64,000 bases of DNA from Astrobacterium formosum (GTDB lineage Bacteria; Pseudomonadota; Alphaproteobacteria; Rhizobiales; Xanthobacteraceae). Of this stretch, positions 8,152 to 17,676 are shown piece after piece. The DNA is taken from contig JAVDCA010000020.1 of the NCBI GenBank assembly GCA_030848545.1, positions 83,262 to 147,261 of the forward strand, read 5' to 3'. The notes below the pieces were generated by a model that did no database searches, had not been told where the DNA came from, and saw only the letters and a list, made by a program, of their open reading frames with translations. Made by a program: the position numbers and the translations under genes. Position 1 is the first letter of the stretch. Each line of letters starts with the position of its first letter.

Positions 8152-8919
8152 ATGCCCTCTCCGCACATGACCTCACCATGCTATGGTGAACGAGTGGTTA
8201 ACGCGCGCGCCGAACTGAGTTTTGACCTGCACCTCGCCCCCGGCGCCCCGCCGGTGGAATGGCGAATCGATGACCGCCCGGTCGGCTACGACGCCGCCCT
8301 CGCCCATATGGGCGCGCGCACCGAGCTGATCGCCGCCGGACAGGCCGCCGAGGAGGTGTGGCTCCTGGAGCATCCGCCCCTCTACACCGCCGGCACCAGC
8401 GCCAAGCCCGCCGATCTCATCGAGGCGCGATTCCCGGTGCACGTGGCTGGCCGCGGCGGCCAATTCACCTATCACGGCCCCGGCCAACGGGTCGCCTATG
8501 TGATGCTCGACCTGCGCCGCCGCGGCCAGGACGTGCGCCGATTCGTCGCCGCCCTCGAACAATGGATCATCTTGACCCTCGCGGGCTTCAACGTCACCGG
8601 CGAACGGCGCGAAGACCGGGTCGGCGTCTGGGTACGTCGGCCAGACAAGGGGGCGGGCTATGAGGACAAGATCGCCGCCATCGGCATCCGGATCAGGCAC
8701 TGGGTCAGCCTGCACGGCATTGCGCTCAACGTCGATCCCGACCTCGGCCATTTCGCCGGCATCGTGCCGTGCGGCATCGCCGACCCGCGCTACGGCGTCA
8801 CCAGCCTCGTCGACCTGGGCATCCCGGTGACCATGCCGGAGGTCGACGCCATCATGCGGGCCGCCTTCGAGGAGGTGTTCGGAATCACGTCCTCGACGAC
8901 GACCGACATGGCGACCTGA
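8152..8919 (+). CDS. lipB: Lipoyl(octanoyl) transferase
   Basis: 255 residues from the first ATG. LipB moves the octanoyl group from acyl carrier protein to the lipoyl domains of 2-oxoacid dehydrogenases and GcvH. It has [12 protein letters not shown] (101-112), catalytic Cys207 in [10 protein letters not shown], and Lys173 in [11 protein letters not shown]. The insertion [10 protein letters not shown] before the lysine is common in alphaproteobacterial LipB. The start is uncertain: an ATG at 8167 and a GTG at 8194 are alternatives and none has a clear ribosome site. Confidence 0.93.
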   Translation: MPSPHMTSPCYGERVVNARAELSFDLHLAPGAPPVEWRIDDRPVGYDAALAHMGARTELIAAGQAAEEVWLLEHPPLYTAGTSAKPADLIEARFPVHVAGRGGQFTYHGPGQRVAYVMLDLRRRGQDVRRFVAALEQWIILTLAGFNVTGERREDRVGVWVRRPDKGAGYEDKIAAIGIRIRHWVSLHGIALNVDPDLGHFAGIVPCGIADPRYGVTSLVDLGIPVTMPEVDAIMRAAFEEVFGITSSTTTDMAT

Positions 8920-9039
8920 ACGCCGGCGCACCGCTTTACATAAGTTTACGCGGCGGAGATACCGCAGCAAACGCCTCCGCCTACATGGGCCGACGTGGCG
9001 GCCGTGAGGCCGCAGCTCGCCGTCGGACGTGAGGCTTCC

Positions 9040-9954
9040 ATGAACAAGAACATGCTGCTCAAACTGCACCGCTGGATCACCCTCATCTTCGCCCTGCCAC
9101 TCGCGGTGGTGGTCATCACCGGCCTCGTCCTTTCGGTCGAGCCCATGATCGCGACCGGGCCAGGGCCCGTCGCGGTCACCGCCGACGGACTGGCGGCCGT
9201 GCTCGCCAGGCACGATCCCGGCAACCAGGCCCGCACGCTCTTCATCCGCGCCTATGCCGGCAATGTCTCCCTGGGCGGCGCCCATCGCGGCGCCATGACC
9301 CATGTGGACCTCGCCACCAATTCCCGCATCGACGATCCCGGCGCCCTCGCCGGCCTGTTCTCCACCTCGCGCCGCCTGCATGAGGCTTTGATCCTGGACC
9401 AGCGCTGGCTGGTGACGGCCTCGACGGCGGCCATGCTGGTCCTGATCGGCCTCGGCTTCGCCATGGGCTGGCCACGGATTCGCAACAACCTGTCGGGCTG
9501 GCACAAGGGCACCGCGTGGCTGTTCCTGCCGCTCGTCGTGCTGAGCCCCCTCACCGGGCTCCTGATGGCGCTCGGCGTCACCTTCGCGGGTGCGCCGGCC
9601 GTCGCGACCTCCGCCCCCATGCTGCCGATGGTGGAGGCGGTGCGCATCGTCGCCGCCGACCACGATCTGTCGACCGTGAGCTGGATCCGCCCGCGCGGCG
9701 ACGCCCTGCTCGCCCGCCTCGACGACGACGGCGAGATGCGGGTCTTCACCGTCACCCGTGACGGCCTCGTGGCGACACCGCGCAACTGGCCGCGGCTCAT
9801 CCACGAGGGCAACTGGGGCGGCGCCCTGTCCGTGTTGATCAACGTCGTGACGTCGCTGGCGCTGATCGTCCTCATGGGCAGCGGCCTGTGGCTGTGGGCC
9901 CGCCGCCGGATGCGGCCGCGCATGGCGCGGACGCTGCGGACGGCACAATCCTAG
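9040..9954 (+). CDS. PepSY-associated transmembrane protein
   Basis: 304 residues with four hydrophobic segments (about residues 13-33, 125-145, 160-185 and 275-300). The N-terminal MLLKLHRWITLIFALPL and the later NNLSGWHKGTAWLFLPLVVLSPLTGL follow the PepSY-TM pattern, where paired histidines sit at membrane entry points (LHRW, GWHKG). The family includes putative ferric-reductase and siderophore-linked membrane proteins; no partner here fixes the role. The start at 9040 follows GTGAGGCTTCC; the frame is open to 8995. Followed by a palindromic repeat. Confidence 0.75.
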   Translation: MNKNMLLKLHRWITLIFALPLAVVVITGLVLSVEPMIATGPGPVAVTADGLAAVLARHDPGNQARTLFIRAYAGNVSLGGAHRGAMTHVDLATNSRIDDPGALAGLFSTSRRLHEALILDQRWLVTASTAAMLVLIGLGFAMGWPRIRNNLSGWHKGTAWLFLPLVVLSPLTGLLMALGVTFAGAPAVATSAPMLPMVEAVRIVAADHDLSTVSWIRPRGDALLARLDDDGEMRVFTVTRDGLVATPRNWPRLIHEGNWGGALSVLINVVTSLALIVLMGSGLWLWARRRMRPRMARTLRTAQS

Positions 9955-9958
9955 AATC

Positions 9959-10040
9959 CGTCATTGCGAGCCGCAGGCGAAGCAAACCAGAATCGCCGAA
10001 AGGTTGGATTGCTTCGTCGCTGCCGCTTCCCGCGATGACG
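9959..10040. repeat. Palindromic intergenic repeat, GTCATTGCGAG family (copy 3)
   Basis: Starts CGTCATTGCGAGCCGCAGGC and ends GCTTCCCGCGATGACG, with the GATTGCTTCG core. It sits between convergent genes for the PepSY protein and acylphosphatase. Confidence 0.8.
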
Positions 10041-10059
10041 ACGGCGGGACGAGCCGCCC

Positions 10060-10362
10060 CTACACCGTCGAGAGCACCACGAACGCTTGGCCGGCCGGCC
10101 GGCCGGCCAAATCCGACAGATCCCCGTCGCGGACGACGACACCGGTCACGCGCGACAGTGCCGGCCCCTGATGGCAGGCGGCGATCATCGCCTCGACGGC
10201 GGCCGCCGGCCCGCAGAACACCGCCTCGACGGTGCCGTCGCGGCGGTTGCGCACCCAGCCATCGAGGTCGCGCCCGCGCGCCTGGCGCTCGGTCCAGGCC
10301 CGGAAACCGCAGCCCTGCACCCGGCCGGACACAATCACGTGGCACACCACCGGCCCGCTCAT
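10060..10362 (-). CDS. acyP: Acylphosphatase
   Basis: 100 residues. The two diagnostic motifs are present: VSGRVQGCGFRAW with catalytic Arg21, and GWVRNRRDGTVEAVF with catalytic Asn39. The enzyme hydrolyses carboxyl-phosphate bonds of acyl phosphates in the cytoplasm. The start at 10362 has a G-rich ribosome site (GGGGGAAG). The usual C-terminal FxxxY ending is replaced by AFVVLSTV. It stands as a single gene. Confidence 0.9.
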   Translation of the reverse strand: MSGPVVCHVIVSGRVQGCGFRAWTERQARGRDLDGWVRNRRDGTVEAVFCGPAAAVEAMIAACHQGPALSRVTGVVVRDGDLSDLAGRPAGQAFVVLSTV

Positions 10363-10676
10363 GCGACTTCCCCCATCTCAGCGACCCGAAGGCCCCGCCG
10401 CCGCGATGCACAGCCAGTCCACATGGTTCGATGCGAGATTTTTTTCATCGCGCGATTCTGTTACCTCGCACACGGAACGATCGGGCGTATAGTGTTTTCA
10501 CGTCAATAAAAAAACCGCCCTTTACGTCGCGTGCAGATACCGGCGTCCACCGCCAGCCTTTGCAAAATCGTCAGCTTTTGCAAAACCGTCATGGGCTCGC
10601 CTTGTTGGCGCCCCAGGCGACGCTTAGCGTATCGGCAGGTGAGCGGGAGGGGAGACCAATCGCGGAGGAAAAGCCG
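10363..10676. other. Intergenic region with probable promoters
   Basis: 314 bases between the divergent acylphosphatase and small zinc-ribbon genes. The middle is less GC-rich (TTTTTTCATCGCG, AATAAAAAAACC). A pair of near-identical TTTTGCAAAA-centred repeats lies at 10558-10591. No coding region is supported. Confidence 0.5.
10558..10591. repeat. Tandem pair of 16-bp TTTGCAAAA repeats upstream of a small gene
   Basis: CTTTGCAAAATCGTCA (10558-10573) and TTTTGCAAAACCGTCA (10576-10591) differ at two positions and are spaced 18 bp apart. Each contains the palindrome TTTGCAAA. They lie about 85 bp upstream of the start at 10677 and look like a tandem operator. Confidence 0.5.
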
Positions 10677-10904
10677 ATGACAGCTCATGCCGCATTGCGG
10701 GTCGATGCTCATCAGGTGCGACGCCTGCCGTTTCCTTCCTGCCCCGAATGCCACGCCGTCCTGATCGCCGCCGCCGCCTCAGCCCATGTGAGCGAGCACG
10801 ATGTCCGCCACGCCTGGCTGTGCGAGGATTGCGGCCACGCCTTCACCACCACGGTGCGTCTGAGTTTCCGCGAGCCGCGCCGGAGTGAACCGGCGCTGTC
10901 GTGA
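10677..10904 (+). CDS. Small zinc-ribbon-like hypothetical protein
   Basis: 75 residues. Two CxxC knuckles, Cys22/Cys25 (SCPECHAV) and Cys49/Cys52 (WLCEDCGHAF), are spaced as in a rubredoxin-like or zinc-ribbon fold. The start is well supported by CGGAGGAAAAGCCG before the ATG at 10677. It may be a nucleic-acid-binding or regulatory protein, but no family is recognised. It is too short for further assignment. Confidence 0.7.
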   Translation: MTAHAALRVDAHQVRRLPFPSCPECHAVLIAAAASAHVSEHDVRHAWLCEDCGHAFTTTVRLSFREPRRSEPALS

Positions 10905-11042
10905 TTCCTCGCCATGATTCCTCGCCATGACGCGGCGAGGCCTTGAGTTCGGCGCCGCGCCAACTCCGCCGCGCTGTGCTCCGTTGCGTGTTGCGCCGCA
11001 CCACGGAGGCACGGACGCCGAACTGTTCGGCCGAACCCGGGA

Positions 11043-11348
11043 TCAGATATCGATCTCGACGCTCTCGCCCGTCACCCGGCAGGGATATGTGCGGATCGGC
11101 GTGTCGGCCGGCCCGGCGACGGCGGCGCCGGTCCTGATGTCGAATTGCGCTTGGTGGATCGGGCACTCGATGCAGCCGCCGTCCAAGAAACCTTCCGACA
11201 GCCGGGCGAAGGCGTGGCTGCAGATGTTCGATGTCGCGAAAGGCTCGCCGTCGAGCCAATAAAGGGCAATCTCCTCGCCCGCCACTTCGACCGCGAGCGG
11301 CGAGCCCCGCTCGATATCGGCCCGCTCCGCCACTTTCGTCCACGCCAT
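11043..11348 (-). CDS. Rieske [2Fe-2S] ferredoxin-like protein
   Basis: 101 residues. The Rieske ligands are Cys43-x-His45 (CSH) and Cys62-x2-His65 (CPIH), surrounding GGCIECPIHQAQFDIRTGA. This is the small-ferredoxin type used as electron carrier for ring-hydroxylating oxygenases and related to the NirD subunit. No oxygenase is next to it, so the partner is unknown. The ATG at 11348 is preceded by GAGGCGTAACGCG. It is divergent from the large acyltransferase gene. Confidence 0.88.
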   Translation of the reverse strand: MAWTKVAERADIERGSPLAVEVAGEEIALYWLDGEPFATSNICSHAFARLSEGFLDGGCIECPIHQAQFDIRTGAAVAGPADTPIRTYPCRVTGESVEIDI

Positions 11349-11556
11349 CGCGTTACGCCTCCCCTCCGCCGCACCCCGTGAACCCGGCGGCGCTCCACCG
11401 CGACCATAACGGAGCGGAGGCAGGCGGCAAGGTGGCCAAATCGTTAACGGCCGCGGCGGCGGCAGGCCGGCCGGACGGGGGCGACAAACGGCCGGCGACA
11501 TCCTAAAGTCCTGTTCCCGGAGCCCGTCTTGGAATCAAGGCGGGCTCTCGGCCACC

Positions 11557-14500
11557 ATGAGGCGCGCGAATAAAAAAGCGGCGGACCCGAAATCCATGCT
11601 CAGCAACCTGATGACGACGCGGCGCTTCGCGCCCCTGTTCTGGTGCCAGTTCTTCAGTGCCTTCAACGACAACTTCCTGAAGAACTCGCTCGTCTTCCTG
11701 ATCGTCTACAGCGCAGTGCACTCGGCGTCGGATTCCGGCGCCCTGGTGCAGCTTGCCGCCGCGACCTTCATCTTCCCGTTCTTCATCCTGTCGGCGCTGG
11801 GCGGCGAGGTCGCCGACCGCTTCGACAAGGGCGTCGTGGCGCGACGGCTGAAATTCGTCGAGATCGCCGTCGCGGCGGTCGCGGTCGCCGGCTTCTGGCT
11901 GCATTCGCTGCCGATCCTGTTCGTCGCACTGGCCGGCTTCGGCATCATCGCGGCCCTGTTCGGGCCGATCAAATACGGCATCCTGCCCGATCATCTCGTC
12001 ACCGCCGAACTCCCGACCGGCAACGCCCTGGTCGAAGCCGCCACGTTCATCGCCATTCTCATGGGCACCATCGTGGGCGGCATCGCGGCCCGGGACGGCG
12101 GCAACCCGGCCGCGTTCGGGGCCCTCATGATGGTGTTCGCCGTCGCCTGCTGGGCCTCGGCCCTGATGATCCCGAGGACCGGCGAAGCCGCCCCGACCTT
12201 GAAGATCGACTTCAACATCGCCCGCTCGACCGTTGCGCTGCTTCGCGAATTGAAAAGCCGGCCACAACTGTGGTGGGGCGGCTTGGTGACCAGCTGGTTC
12301 TGGGCCTTCGGGGCGACCGCGCTGTCGCTCCTGCCCAATCTCGTGCGTGACACGCTGGGCGGCAACGAGGCGGTCGCGACCTTGTTCCTGGCGGTATTCT
12401 CCGTCGCTATCGCGGTCGGCTCGGGCCTCGCTTCCTGGCTCGCCCACGGCCGCATCATGCTCGCCCCGACCCTGGTGGCCGCCGTCCTGCTCGGCCTGTT
12501 CGCCATCGACCTCGGCATCGCGACCTTCGGGCTTTCCGGCGGCCAGGGAACGCTGACGCCTTCGGAAATCTTCGGCTCCGCCCGCGGCATACGCGTCACG
12601 ATCGACCTCGCCGGCATGGCCATCGCGGGCGGCCTGTTCATCGTGCCGGTGTTCTCGGCCGTGCAGGCCTGGGCGGGCGCCGACCGGCGCGCCCGCGTCA
12701 TCGCCGCCGTCAACGTCCTCAACGCCGCTTTCATGGTGGTGTCCGGCCTCGCGGTCGCCGCTCTGCAGCAGGCCGGCCTCCTGCCCGCGCACGTGTTCCT
12801 GCTGCTCGGCCTCCTGAGCCTCGGCGTCGCGTTCGCGATCGCCCGCACCATGCCGAACCGGCCGCTGCGCGACCTGTTGTCGATCATCTTCCGCATCTTC
12901 TTCCGGGTCGAGGTCAAGGGCCTGGAAAACGTTGCCAAGGCCGGCGTCAATCCGATCATCGCGCTCAACCATGTGAGCTTCCTCGACGCTGCGCTCGCCC
13001 TGTCCATGCTCGACAGGGAACCGGTGTTCGCCATCGATTCCACCATCGCCCAGCGCTGGTGGGTGAAGCCGTTCCTGCACATGACCCGGGCCCTGCCCAT
13101 CGACCCCACCAAGCCGTGGGGCACCCGCACCTTGATCCACGCCGTCCAGGCCGGCGACCCGCTCATCATCTTCCCGGAAGGCCGCATCACCGTCACCGGT
13201 TCGCTGATGAAGATCTACGACGGTGCCGGCCTGATCGCCGACAAATCGGGCGCCATGGTGGTGCCGGTGCGCATCGAAGGGCTGGAGAAGACGCCGTTCT
13301 CGCGCCTCGACACCTACCATGTGCGCAAGAAGCTGTTCCCCAAGGTGACGGTGACGGTCGAGCCGCCGGTCAAGCTCACGGTCGCCCCGGAGCTCAAGGG
13401 CAAGAAGCGGCGCGTCGCCGCCGGCGCCGCCCTCTACAGGATCATGTCCGACCTCTATTTCAAGACCGGGTCGGTCGACCGCACGGTCATCGGCGCCCTG
13501 ATCGAAGCCGCCCATGAACACGGCATGAGCCGGATCGCCCTCGAAGACCCGATGGGCAGCCTCACCTACCGCAAGATCCTGATCGGCGTCTCGGTGCTCG
13601 GCCGCAAGCTGATGGCGTTCGCCGCCGAGGGGGAAGCGATCGGCGTCATGCTGCCGAACGCCAACGGCGCCGCCGTTACGGTGTTCGCCGTCATGTCGGG
13701 CGGACGCCTGCCGGCCATGATCAACTTTTCCGGCGGCGTCGCCAATGTGCGGGCGGCCTGCAAGGCGGCGCAGGTCAGGACGATCGTGACCTCGCGCGCC
13801 TTCGTCGAAAAAGGCCGGCTGGAAAACCTGATCGAGGGCATCAAGGACGAGATCCGCCTCGTCTACCTCGAAGACGTCCGCAAGAGCATCACAACGCTGG
13901 ACAAGCTGCGCGGCCTGTTCTCGTTCCGTAAGCCGCTGGTCGAGCGCAAGGCGGACGGCCCGGCGGCGATCATGTTCACCTCCGGCTCGGAAGGAACCCC
14001 CAAGGGCGTACTCCTGTCGCACCGCACCATGCTTGCCAACGCCGCCCAGGCCGAGGCGCGAGTCGACTTCGGCCGCCAGGATAAGGTGTTCAACGTCCTG
14101 CCCATCTTCCATTCCTTCGGGCTAACGATCGCCCTGATCCTGCCGCTGGTGCACGGCGTGCAGGTGTTTCTCTATCCCTCGCCGCTGCATTACCGCATCG
14201 TGCCGGAGCTCATCTACGGCTCCAATGCGACGATCCTGTTCGCCACCGACACCTTCCTCAACGGCTATGCCCGGATGGCGAACCCGTACGACTTCCGCTC
14301 GATCCGCTATCTGTTCTCCGGTGCGGAGCCGGTGCGGCCTTCGACCCGCGCCATCTACATGGAGAAATTCGGCGTCCGCATCCTGGAAGGCTACGGCGTC
14401 ACCGAGACCGGGCCGGCGCTGGCGCTGAACACCGCTATGTTCAACCGCTTCGGCACCGTCGGACGCCTGTTCCCCGGTATGGAGGCGCGGCTCGAGCCGG

Positions 14501-15000
14501 TCGAGGGCGTCGAAGGTGGCGGCCGGCTGTTCGTGCGCGGCCCGAGCGTGATGATGGGCTATCTGCGCGCCGAAAATCCCGGCGTGCTGGAGCCGCCGCC
14601 GGACGGCTGGCACGACACCGGCGACATCGTCGATATCGATGCCGACGGCTTCATTACCATCAAGGGCCGCGCCAAGCGTTTCGCCAAGGTGGGCGGCGAG
14701 ATGATCTCGCTTGCCGCCATCGAGCTCCTGGCCGCCGAATTGTGGCCGAACGCCCAGTCGGGCGTCGTCACCGTTCCGGACGCCCGCAAGGGCGAGCGCA
14801 TCATCCTGGTGACCACCCAGCCGAATCCGACGCGGGCCGAGTATCTCGCCTTCGCGCGCTCGCGTGGCGCCTCCGAGCTCGCCATACCGGCCGACTATAT
14901 CCAGGTGGACAAGCTGCCTCTCCTGGGCTCCGGCAAGGTCGACAACATCACGCTGACCAAGACGGTGCGCGAACGCTTCCAATTGGAGGGCGCGGCGTAG
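11557..15000 (+). CDS. aas: Bifunctional acyl-ACP synthetase / 2-acylglycerophosphoethanolamine acyltransferase with MFS domain (Aas-LplT fusion)
   Basis: 1147 residues in three domains. Residues 1 to about 430 are an MFS transporter like LplT (RRFAPLFWCQFFSAFNDNF). Residues about 440-640 are a PlsC-type acyltransferase with the HX4D motif (NHVSFLDA, His472, Asp477). Residues about 650-1147 are an AMP-forming acyl-ACP synthetase with MFTSGSEGTPKG near 806 and DTGD near 1021. Together these flip lysophospholipid inward, activate a fatty acid and re-acylate the lipid. The fusion of all three is common in alphaproteobacteria. Start choice is uncertain: an ATG at 11596 would give the usual short N-terminus. 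Confidence 0.92.
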   Translation: MRRANKKAADPKSMLSNLMTTRRFAPLFWCQFFSAFNDNFLKNSLVFLIVYSAVHSASDSGALVQLAAATFIFPFFILSALGGEVADRFDKGVVARRLKFVEIAVAAVAVAGFWLHSLPILFVALAGFGIIAALFGPIKYGILPDHLVTAELPTGNALVEAATFIAILMGTIVGGIAARDGGNPAAFGALMMVFAVACWASALMIPRTGEAAPTLKIDFNIARSTVALLRELKSRPQLWWGGLVTSWFWAFGATALSLLPNLVRDTLGGNEAVATLFLAVFSVAIAVGSGLASWLAHGRIMLAPTLVAAVLLGLFAIDLGIATFGLSGGQGTLTPSEIFGSARGIRVTIDLAGMAIAGGLFIVPVFSAVQAWAGADRRARVIAAVNVLNAAFMVVSGLAVAALQQAGLLPAHVFLLLGLLSLGVAFAIARTMPNRPLRDLLSIIFRIFFRVEVKGLENVAKAGVNPIIALNHVSFLDAALALSMLDREPVFAIDSTIAQRWWVKPFLHMTRALPIDPTKPWGTRTLIHAVQAGDPLIIFPEGRITVTGSLMKIYDGAGLIADKSGAMVVPVRIEGLEKTPFSRLDTYHVRKKLFPKVTVTVEPPVKLTVAPELKGKKRRVAAGAALYRIMSDLYFKTGSVDRTVIGALIEAAHEHGMSRIALEDPMGSLTYRKILIGVSVLGRKLMAFAAEGEAIGVMLPNANGAAVTVFAVMSGGRLPAMINFSGGVANVRAACKAAQVRTIVTSRAFVEKGRLENLIEGIKDEIRLVYLEDVRKSITTLDKLRGLFSFRKPLVERKADGPAAIMFTSGSEGTPKGVLLSHRTMLANAAQAEARVDFGRQDKVFNVLPIFHSFGLTIALILPLVHGVQVFLYPSPLHYRIVPELIYGSNATILFATDTFLNGYARMANPYDFRSIRYLFSGAEPVRPSTRAIYMEKFGVRILEGYGVTETGPALALNTAMFNRFGTVGRLFPGMEARLEPVEGVEGGGRLFVRGPSVMMGYLRAENPGVLEPPPDGWHDTGDIVDIDADGFITIKGRAKRFAKVGGEMISLAAIELLAAELWPNAQSGVVTVPDARKGERIILVTTQPNPTRAEYLAFARSRGASELAIPADYIQVDKLPLLGSGKVDNITLTKTVRERFQLEGAA

Positions 15001-15012
15001 CGTAGCATTCAG

Positions 15013-15112
15013 GTCATTCCGGGGCGCGCGTCAGCGCGAACCCGGAATCCAGCGCCACTGACGGAGTCTGTAGCTGGATTCCGGGTTCGGCCTGCGGCCG
15101 CCCCGGAATGAC
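15013..15112. repeat. Palindromic intergenic repeat, GTCATTCCGGGGC family
   Basis: Inverted repeat opening GTCATTCCGGGGCGCGCG and closing GCCGCCCCGGAATGAC. Inner arms are CCGGAATCCAG and CTGGATTCCGG. It separates the convergent aas and TonB-receptor genes. It is a different sequence family from the GTCATTGCGAG copies but has the same architecture. Confidence 0.85.
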
Positions 15113-15134
15113 CACGTAACTATTCGACTAGCAC

Positions 15135-17168
15135 TCAGAACGTCATGCCGGCGCGCAGCTGGTAGGTGCGCCCCGGCTGCGGATAGGCGTTGTAGCGACC
15201 CAGGACAGAAGAGCTGGCTGCCGCGTAGTCATAGTACTGTTCGTCGAACAGGTTCTGCACCGCGAACGACCAGAAGAAGCGGTCGACCTGGCCGCCGAGG
15301 CGGACGTCCACCAGCGTGTGGGCCGGAATCATCGGCTGGACGTTGCGCTGATCGTTGTCCATGCGCCGCTCGCCGACGAAGCGGGCGACGAGGTCGACGG
15401 TGAGCCATTTATGCCAGGCATCCCAGGAGACGCCGGCCGTGCCGGTCCAACGCGACACCAGGGGCACGTCGTTGCCCTCGTTGGGGCCTTCTCGAAACGT
15501 GGCGTGCGTATAGGCGAAACCACCCAGGAGCCGGACCGTGTCGGTCAGCCTGTAGGTCGCCTGCGACTCGACACCCCGCCGCCGGGTCGGATCGAGATTG
15601 ACGTTGGAAAACGTGTCCGGGCTGAACATCAGCTCGTCGGTCAGATCCATCACATAGACGCTCGTCTGCGACGACAAGCGGCCCCAGGTGACGCGGATGC
15701 CCGCTTCGGCATCTTTCGAGGTCTGGGTCTTCAGGTCGAAATTAGTGGGATAGCCCTGCCCCACCCGTTCGTCGACGTTCGGCGTACGGAAGCTGCGCGC
15801 GACGCGGCCGAACACGGTGAACACGTCGTTCAACCGGTGCTCGACGCCGGCATGGAGCGCGTATTGCGGGTCCGTCTTGTCGAGCGCCATACCCTGCACG
15901 TCGAACATGCCGCCCGGCGCGGTCGCGTCGAACACGTCGCGGGCCGATACCGTGGTCTCCTGAATGCGCGCCCCGTAGGAGAAGTCGGTCGTCGGCAGGA
16001 CCGTGACGGTCTGCTGCCAATAGACGCCATAGCTCTTCTGGTCGACGCTGTAGCGGTGCACCGGAGGGTCGCTCAGGAGCGCCCCGCGGTCGGCGTCGAG
16101 GCCCGCGGCGTAGAAGTCGAAACCGGCGGTCACCTTCGAGGGCAGGCCCATGATGTCCCGCCGGCTGACGAAGCGCGGCGTGAACGAGGCGGTGGTGAGC
16201 GTCCGGTCATCGGCGCTCGCATAGCCGCTCAGGACCGATTCGGACGACTGCTCCTTGATGCGGATACCGCCGTCGACGATCACCTCGATGCCGTCGACCA
16301 CGTTCCTCGTGGCGCCGAGGGTCAGGTTCACTCCCTGCTTGTCGGCAAAGGCCGTGGGCGTGGTGGCGCCGCGACGGTCGGTGACGAGCTGGTTGACGCC
16401 GATGGAGGGATCGACGAGGCGTGCACCCGGCAGCCCGATATGCTGGTCGTCGGCGGAAATGTTGAAATAGGCGGAGCCCTCCTCGACGCTGTAGCGCAGG
16501 TCGCCGACGGCATTGCGCTGGCGCAACTGGTTGTTGACCCGATAGCCGTCGGAATCGAAGGCGTTGGCGTAGACCGAGGTCGACCAGGGGCCTTTCGCGG
16601 CGTTGGCCGACACCGCTCCTTCCCACTGGCGGAACGAGCCCACCATGCCCTCGACACGCGCCGAGGACGGCAGGCCGACGCCGCTCTTGGTCACGATGTT
16701 GATGACGCCGCCGACCGCGCTGTCGCCATAGAGAACGGCGCCCGAGTTGCCGCGGGTGATCTCGATCCTCTCGATGCTGTCGCGCGGAATGGCGCTCAAG
16801 TCGACCCCGGCGAGGTCGATGTCGGTGAGCCGGCGGCCGTTGACCAGCACCAGCGTATTGGAGGCGCCGGTGGCGCCGAAGCCGCGCAGATCGACCGAGG
16901 TGCCGGCGCCGTTGACGCCGCCATAGAGGCTCCAGGTCTGGATGCCAGGTTCGCGAGCGAGAATGTCCTGCAGGGTCGCCGCCGGAGAACGGGCGATCTC
17001 CTCCGCCGTGATGACGCTGTTGTTGGCCCCGACGATGCCGGTGCCGGTGCGGCTCGCCGTCACGGTGACCTCCGGCAGCGCTGTCGCGGCATCCTGAGCG
17101 GCGGCTTGGTGAAGTGCCGGGCCGAGCGCGATGGCGCCGGCAACGGTGAGTGCGGCAGTCTTCCCCAT
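15135..17168 (-). CDS. btuB: TonB-dependent outer-membrane receptor, probable vitamin B12 (cobalamin) transporter
   Basis: 677 residues. The signal peptide (MGKTAALTVAGAIALGPALHQAAAQ) is followed by a TonB box (EVTVTAS), a plug domain of about 130 residues (ITAEEIARSPAATLQDIL, VLVNGRRLTDIDL, VINIVTK), a beta-barrel, and a terminal aromatic residue (GMTF). The gene lies directly downstream of a well-formed cobalamin riboswitch on the same strand, which points to corrinoid uptake and B12-repressed expression. No btuCDF genes are beside it. The ATG at 17168 was chosen because the signal peptide begins there; the frame is open upstream into the leader. Confidence 0.88.
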   Translation of the reverse strand: MGKTAALTVAGAIALGPALHQAAAQDAATALPEVTVTASRTGTGIVGANNSVITAEEIARSPAATLQDILAREPGIQTWSLYGGVNGAGTSVDLRGFGATGASNTLVLVNGRRLTDIDLAGVDLSAIPRDSIERIEITRGNSGAVLYGDSAVGGVINIVTKSGVGLPSSARVEGMVGSFRQWEGAVSANAAKGPWSTSVYANAFDSDGYRVNNQLRQRNAVGDLRYSVEEGSAYFNISADDQHIGLPGARLVDPSIGVNQLVTDRRGATTPTAFADKQGVNLTLGATRNVVDGIEVIVDGGIRIKEQSSESVLSGYASADDRTLTTASFTPRFVSRRDIMGLPSKVTAGFDFYAAGLDADRGALLSDPPVHRYSVDQKSYGVYWQQTVTVLPTTDFSYGARIQETTVSARDVFDATAPGGMFDVQGMALDKTDPQYALHAGVEHRLNDVFTVFGRVARSFRTPNVDERVGQGYPTNFDLKTQTSKDAEAGIRVTWGRLSSQTSVYVMDLTDELMFSPDTFSNVNLDPTRRRGVESQATYRLTDTVRLLGGFAYTHATFREGPNEGNDVPLVSRWTGTAGVSWDAWHKWLTVDLVARFVGERRMDNDQRNVQPMIPAHTLVDVRLGGQVDRFFWSFAVQNLFDEQYYDYAAASSSVLGRYNAYPQPGRTYQLRAGMTF

Positions 17169-17399
17169 AGTGTCGTCCTTCGCCTCTGGGCGTCCCTCCG
17201 GGACGCCGGATGACCGAGACCGAGGCGACGGAAAAAACCACGTCGGACGCGCGATTGCGGCATTCACCCGCAATGGCGCCGACGTCGTCTGATCCAGAAA
17301 GTCGTGGGAGAGTTCTCTCACGGCTTTTTCGCGTCGGTCGCTCGTGTCACCGCTGCGAAAGCCGCTCCGTGTGGTTTGCCCGCCCACCGGTTGGGTGAC

Positions 17400-17580
17400 C
17401 GCGCTGGCAGGTCTCCTGGCTCGCGGGTCGTAGCGTCGTCCGGCCTTCCCAGTTTCCCAGTGGCCAACGTGGACGAAGCTCGCCGCTCACAGTTGCGGGA
17501 ACAGCCACGGCTGCGGATTTCACACCGCTCCGTGTTCCCTCTTGCCTCCCCGGCTCACACCGGAGAACCAGCACGTCGGG
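17400..17580 (-). promoter_or_regulatory. Cobalamin riboswitch in the leader of the TonB receptor gene
   Basis: On the minus strand the leader contains, in order: AGGGAA, CGGTGTGAAATCCGC, TTCCCGCAACTGTGAGCGGC, GCCACTG, GGGAAGGC, and the B12 box AGCCAGGAGACCTGCC (complement of 17405-17420), which matches the consensus exactly. This order is diagnostic of the AdoCbl riboswitch. It ends about 230 bases before the receptor start codon, leaving room for an expression platform with the CACCCAACCGGTGGG hairpin that follows. Confidence 0.95.
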
Positions 17581-17676
17581 ATTTTTCGCGCCCCGCGCAT
17601 TTGCCGTCAAGCCGGACACAACCACGACGATACCGGCCGGCACAGGTCGGAAGCGCATGTGTCGCGAAAGCAACAC

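Noticed and set aside
11503..14112. 869-codon minus-strand frame opposite aas
   Set aside because: It lies fully antisense to three recognised domains and shows only low-complexity Arg/Asp/Gly/His repeats.
15318..17213. 631-codon plus-strand frame opposite the TonB receptor gene
   Set aside because: It is antisense to a clear outer-membrane receptor and has no signal, domain or ribosome site of its own.
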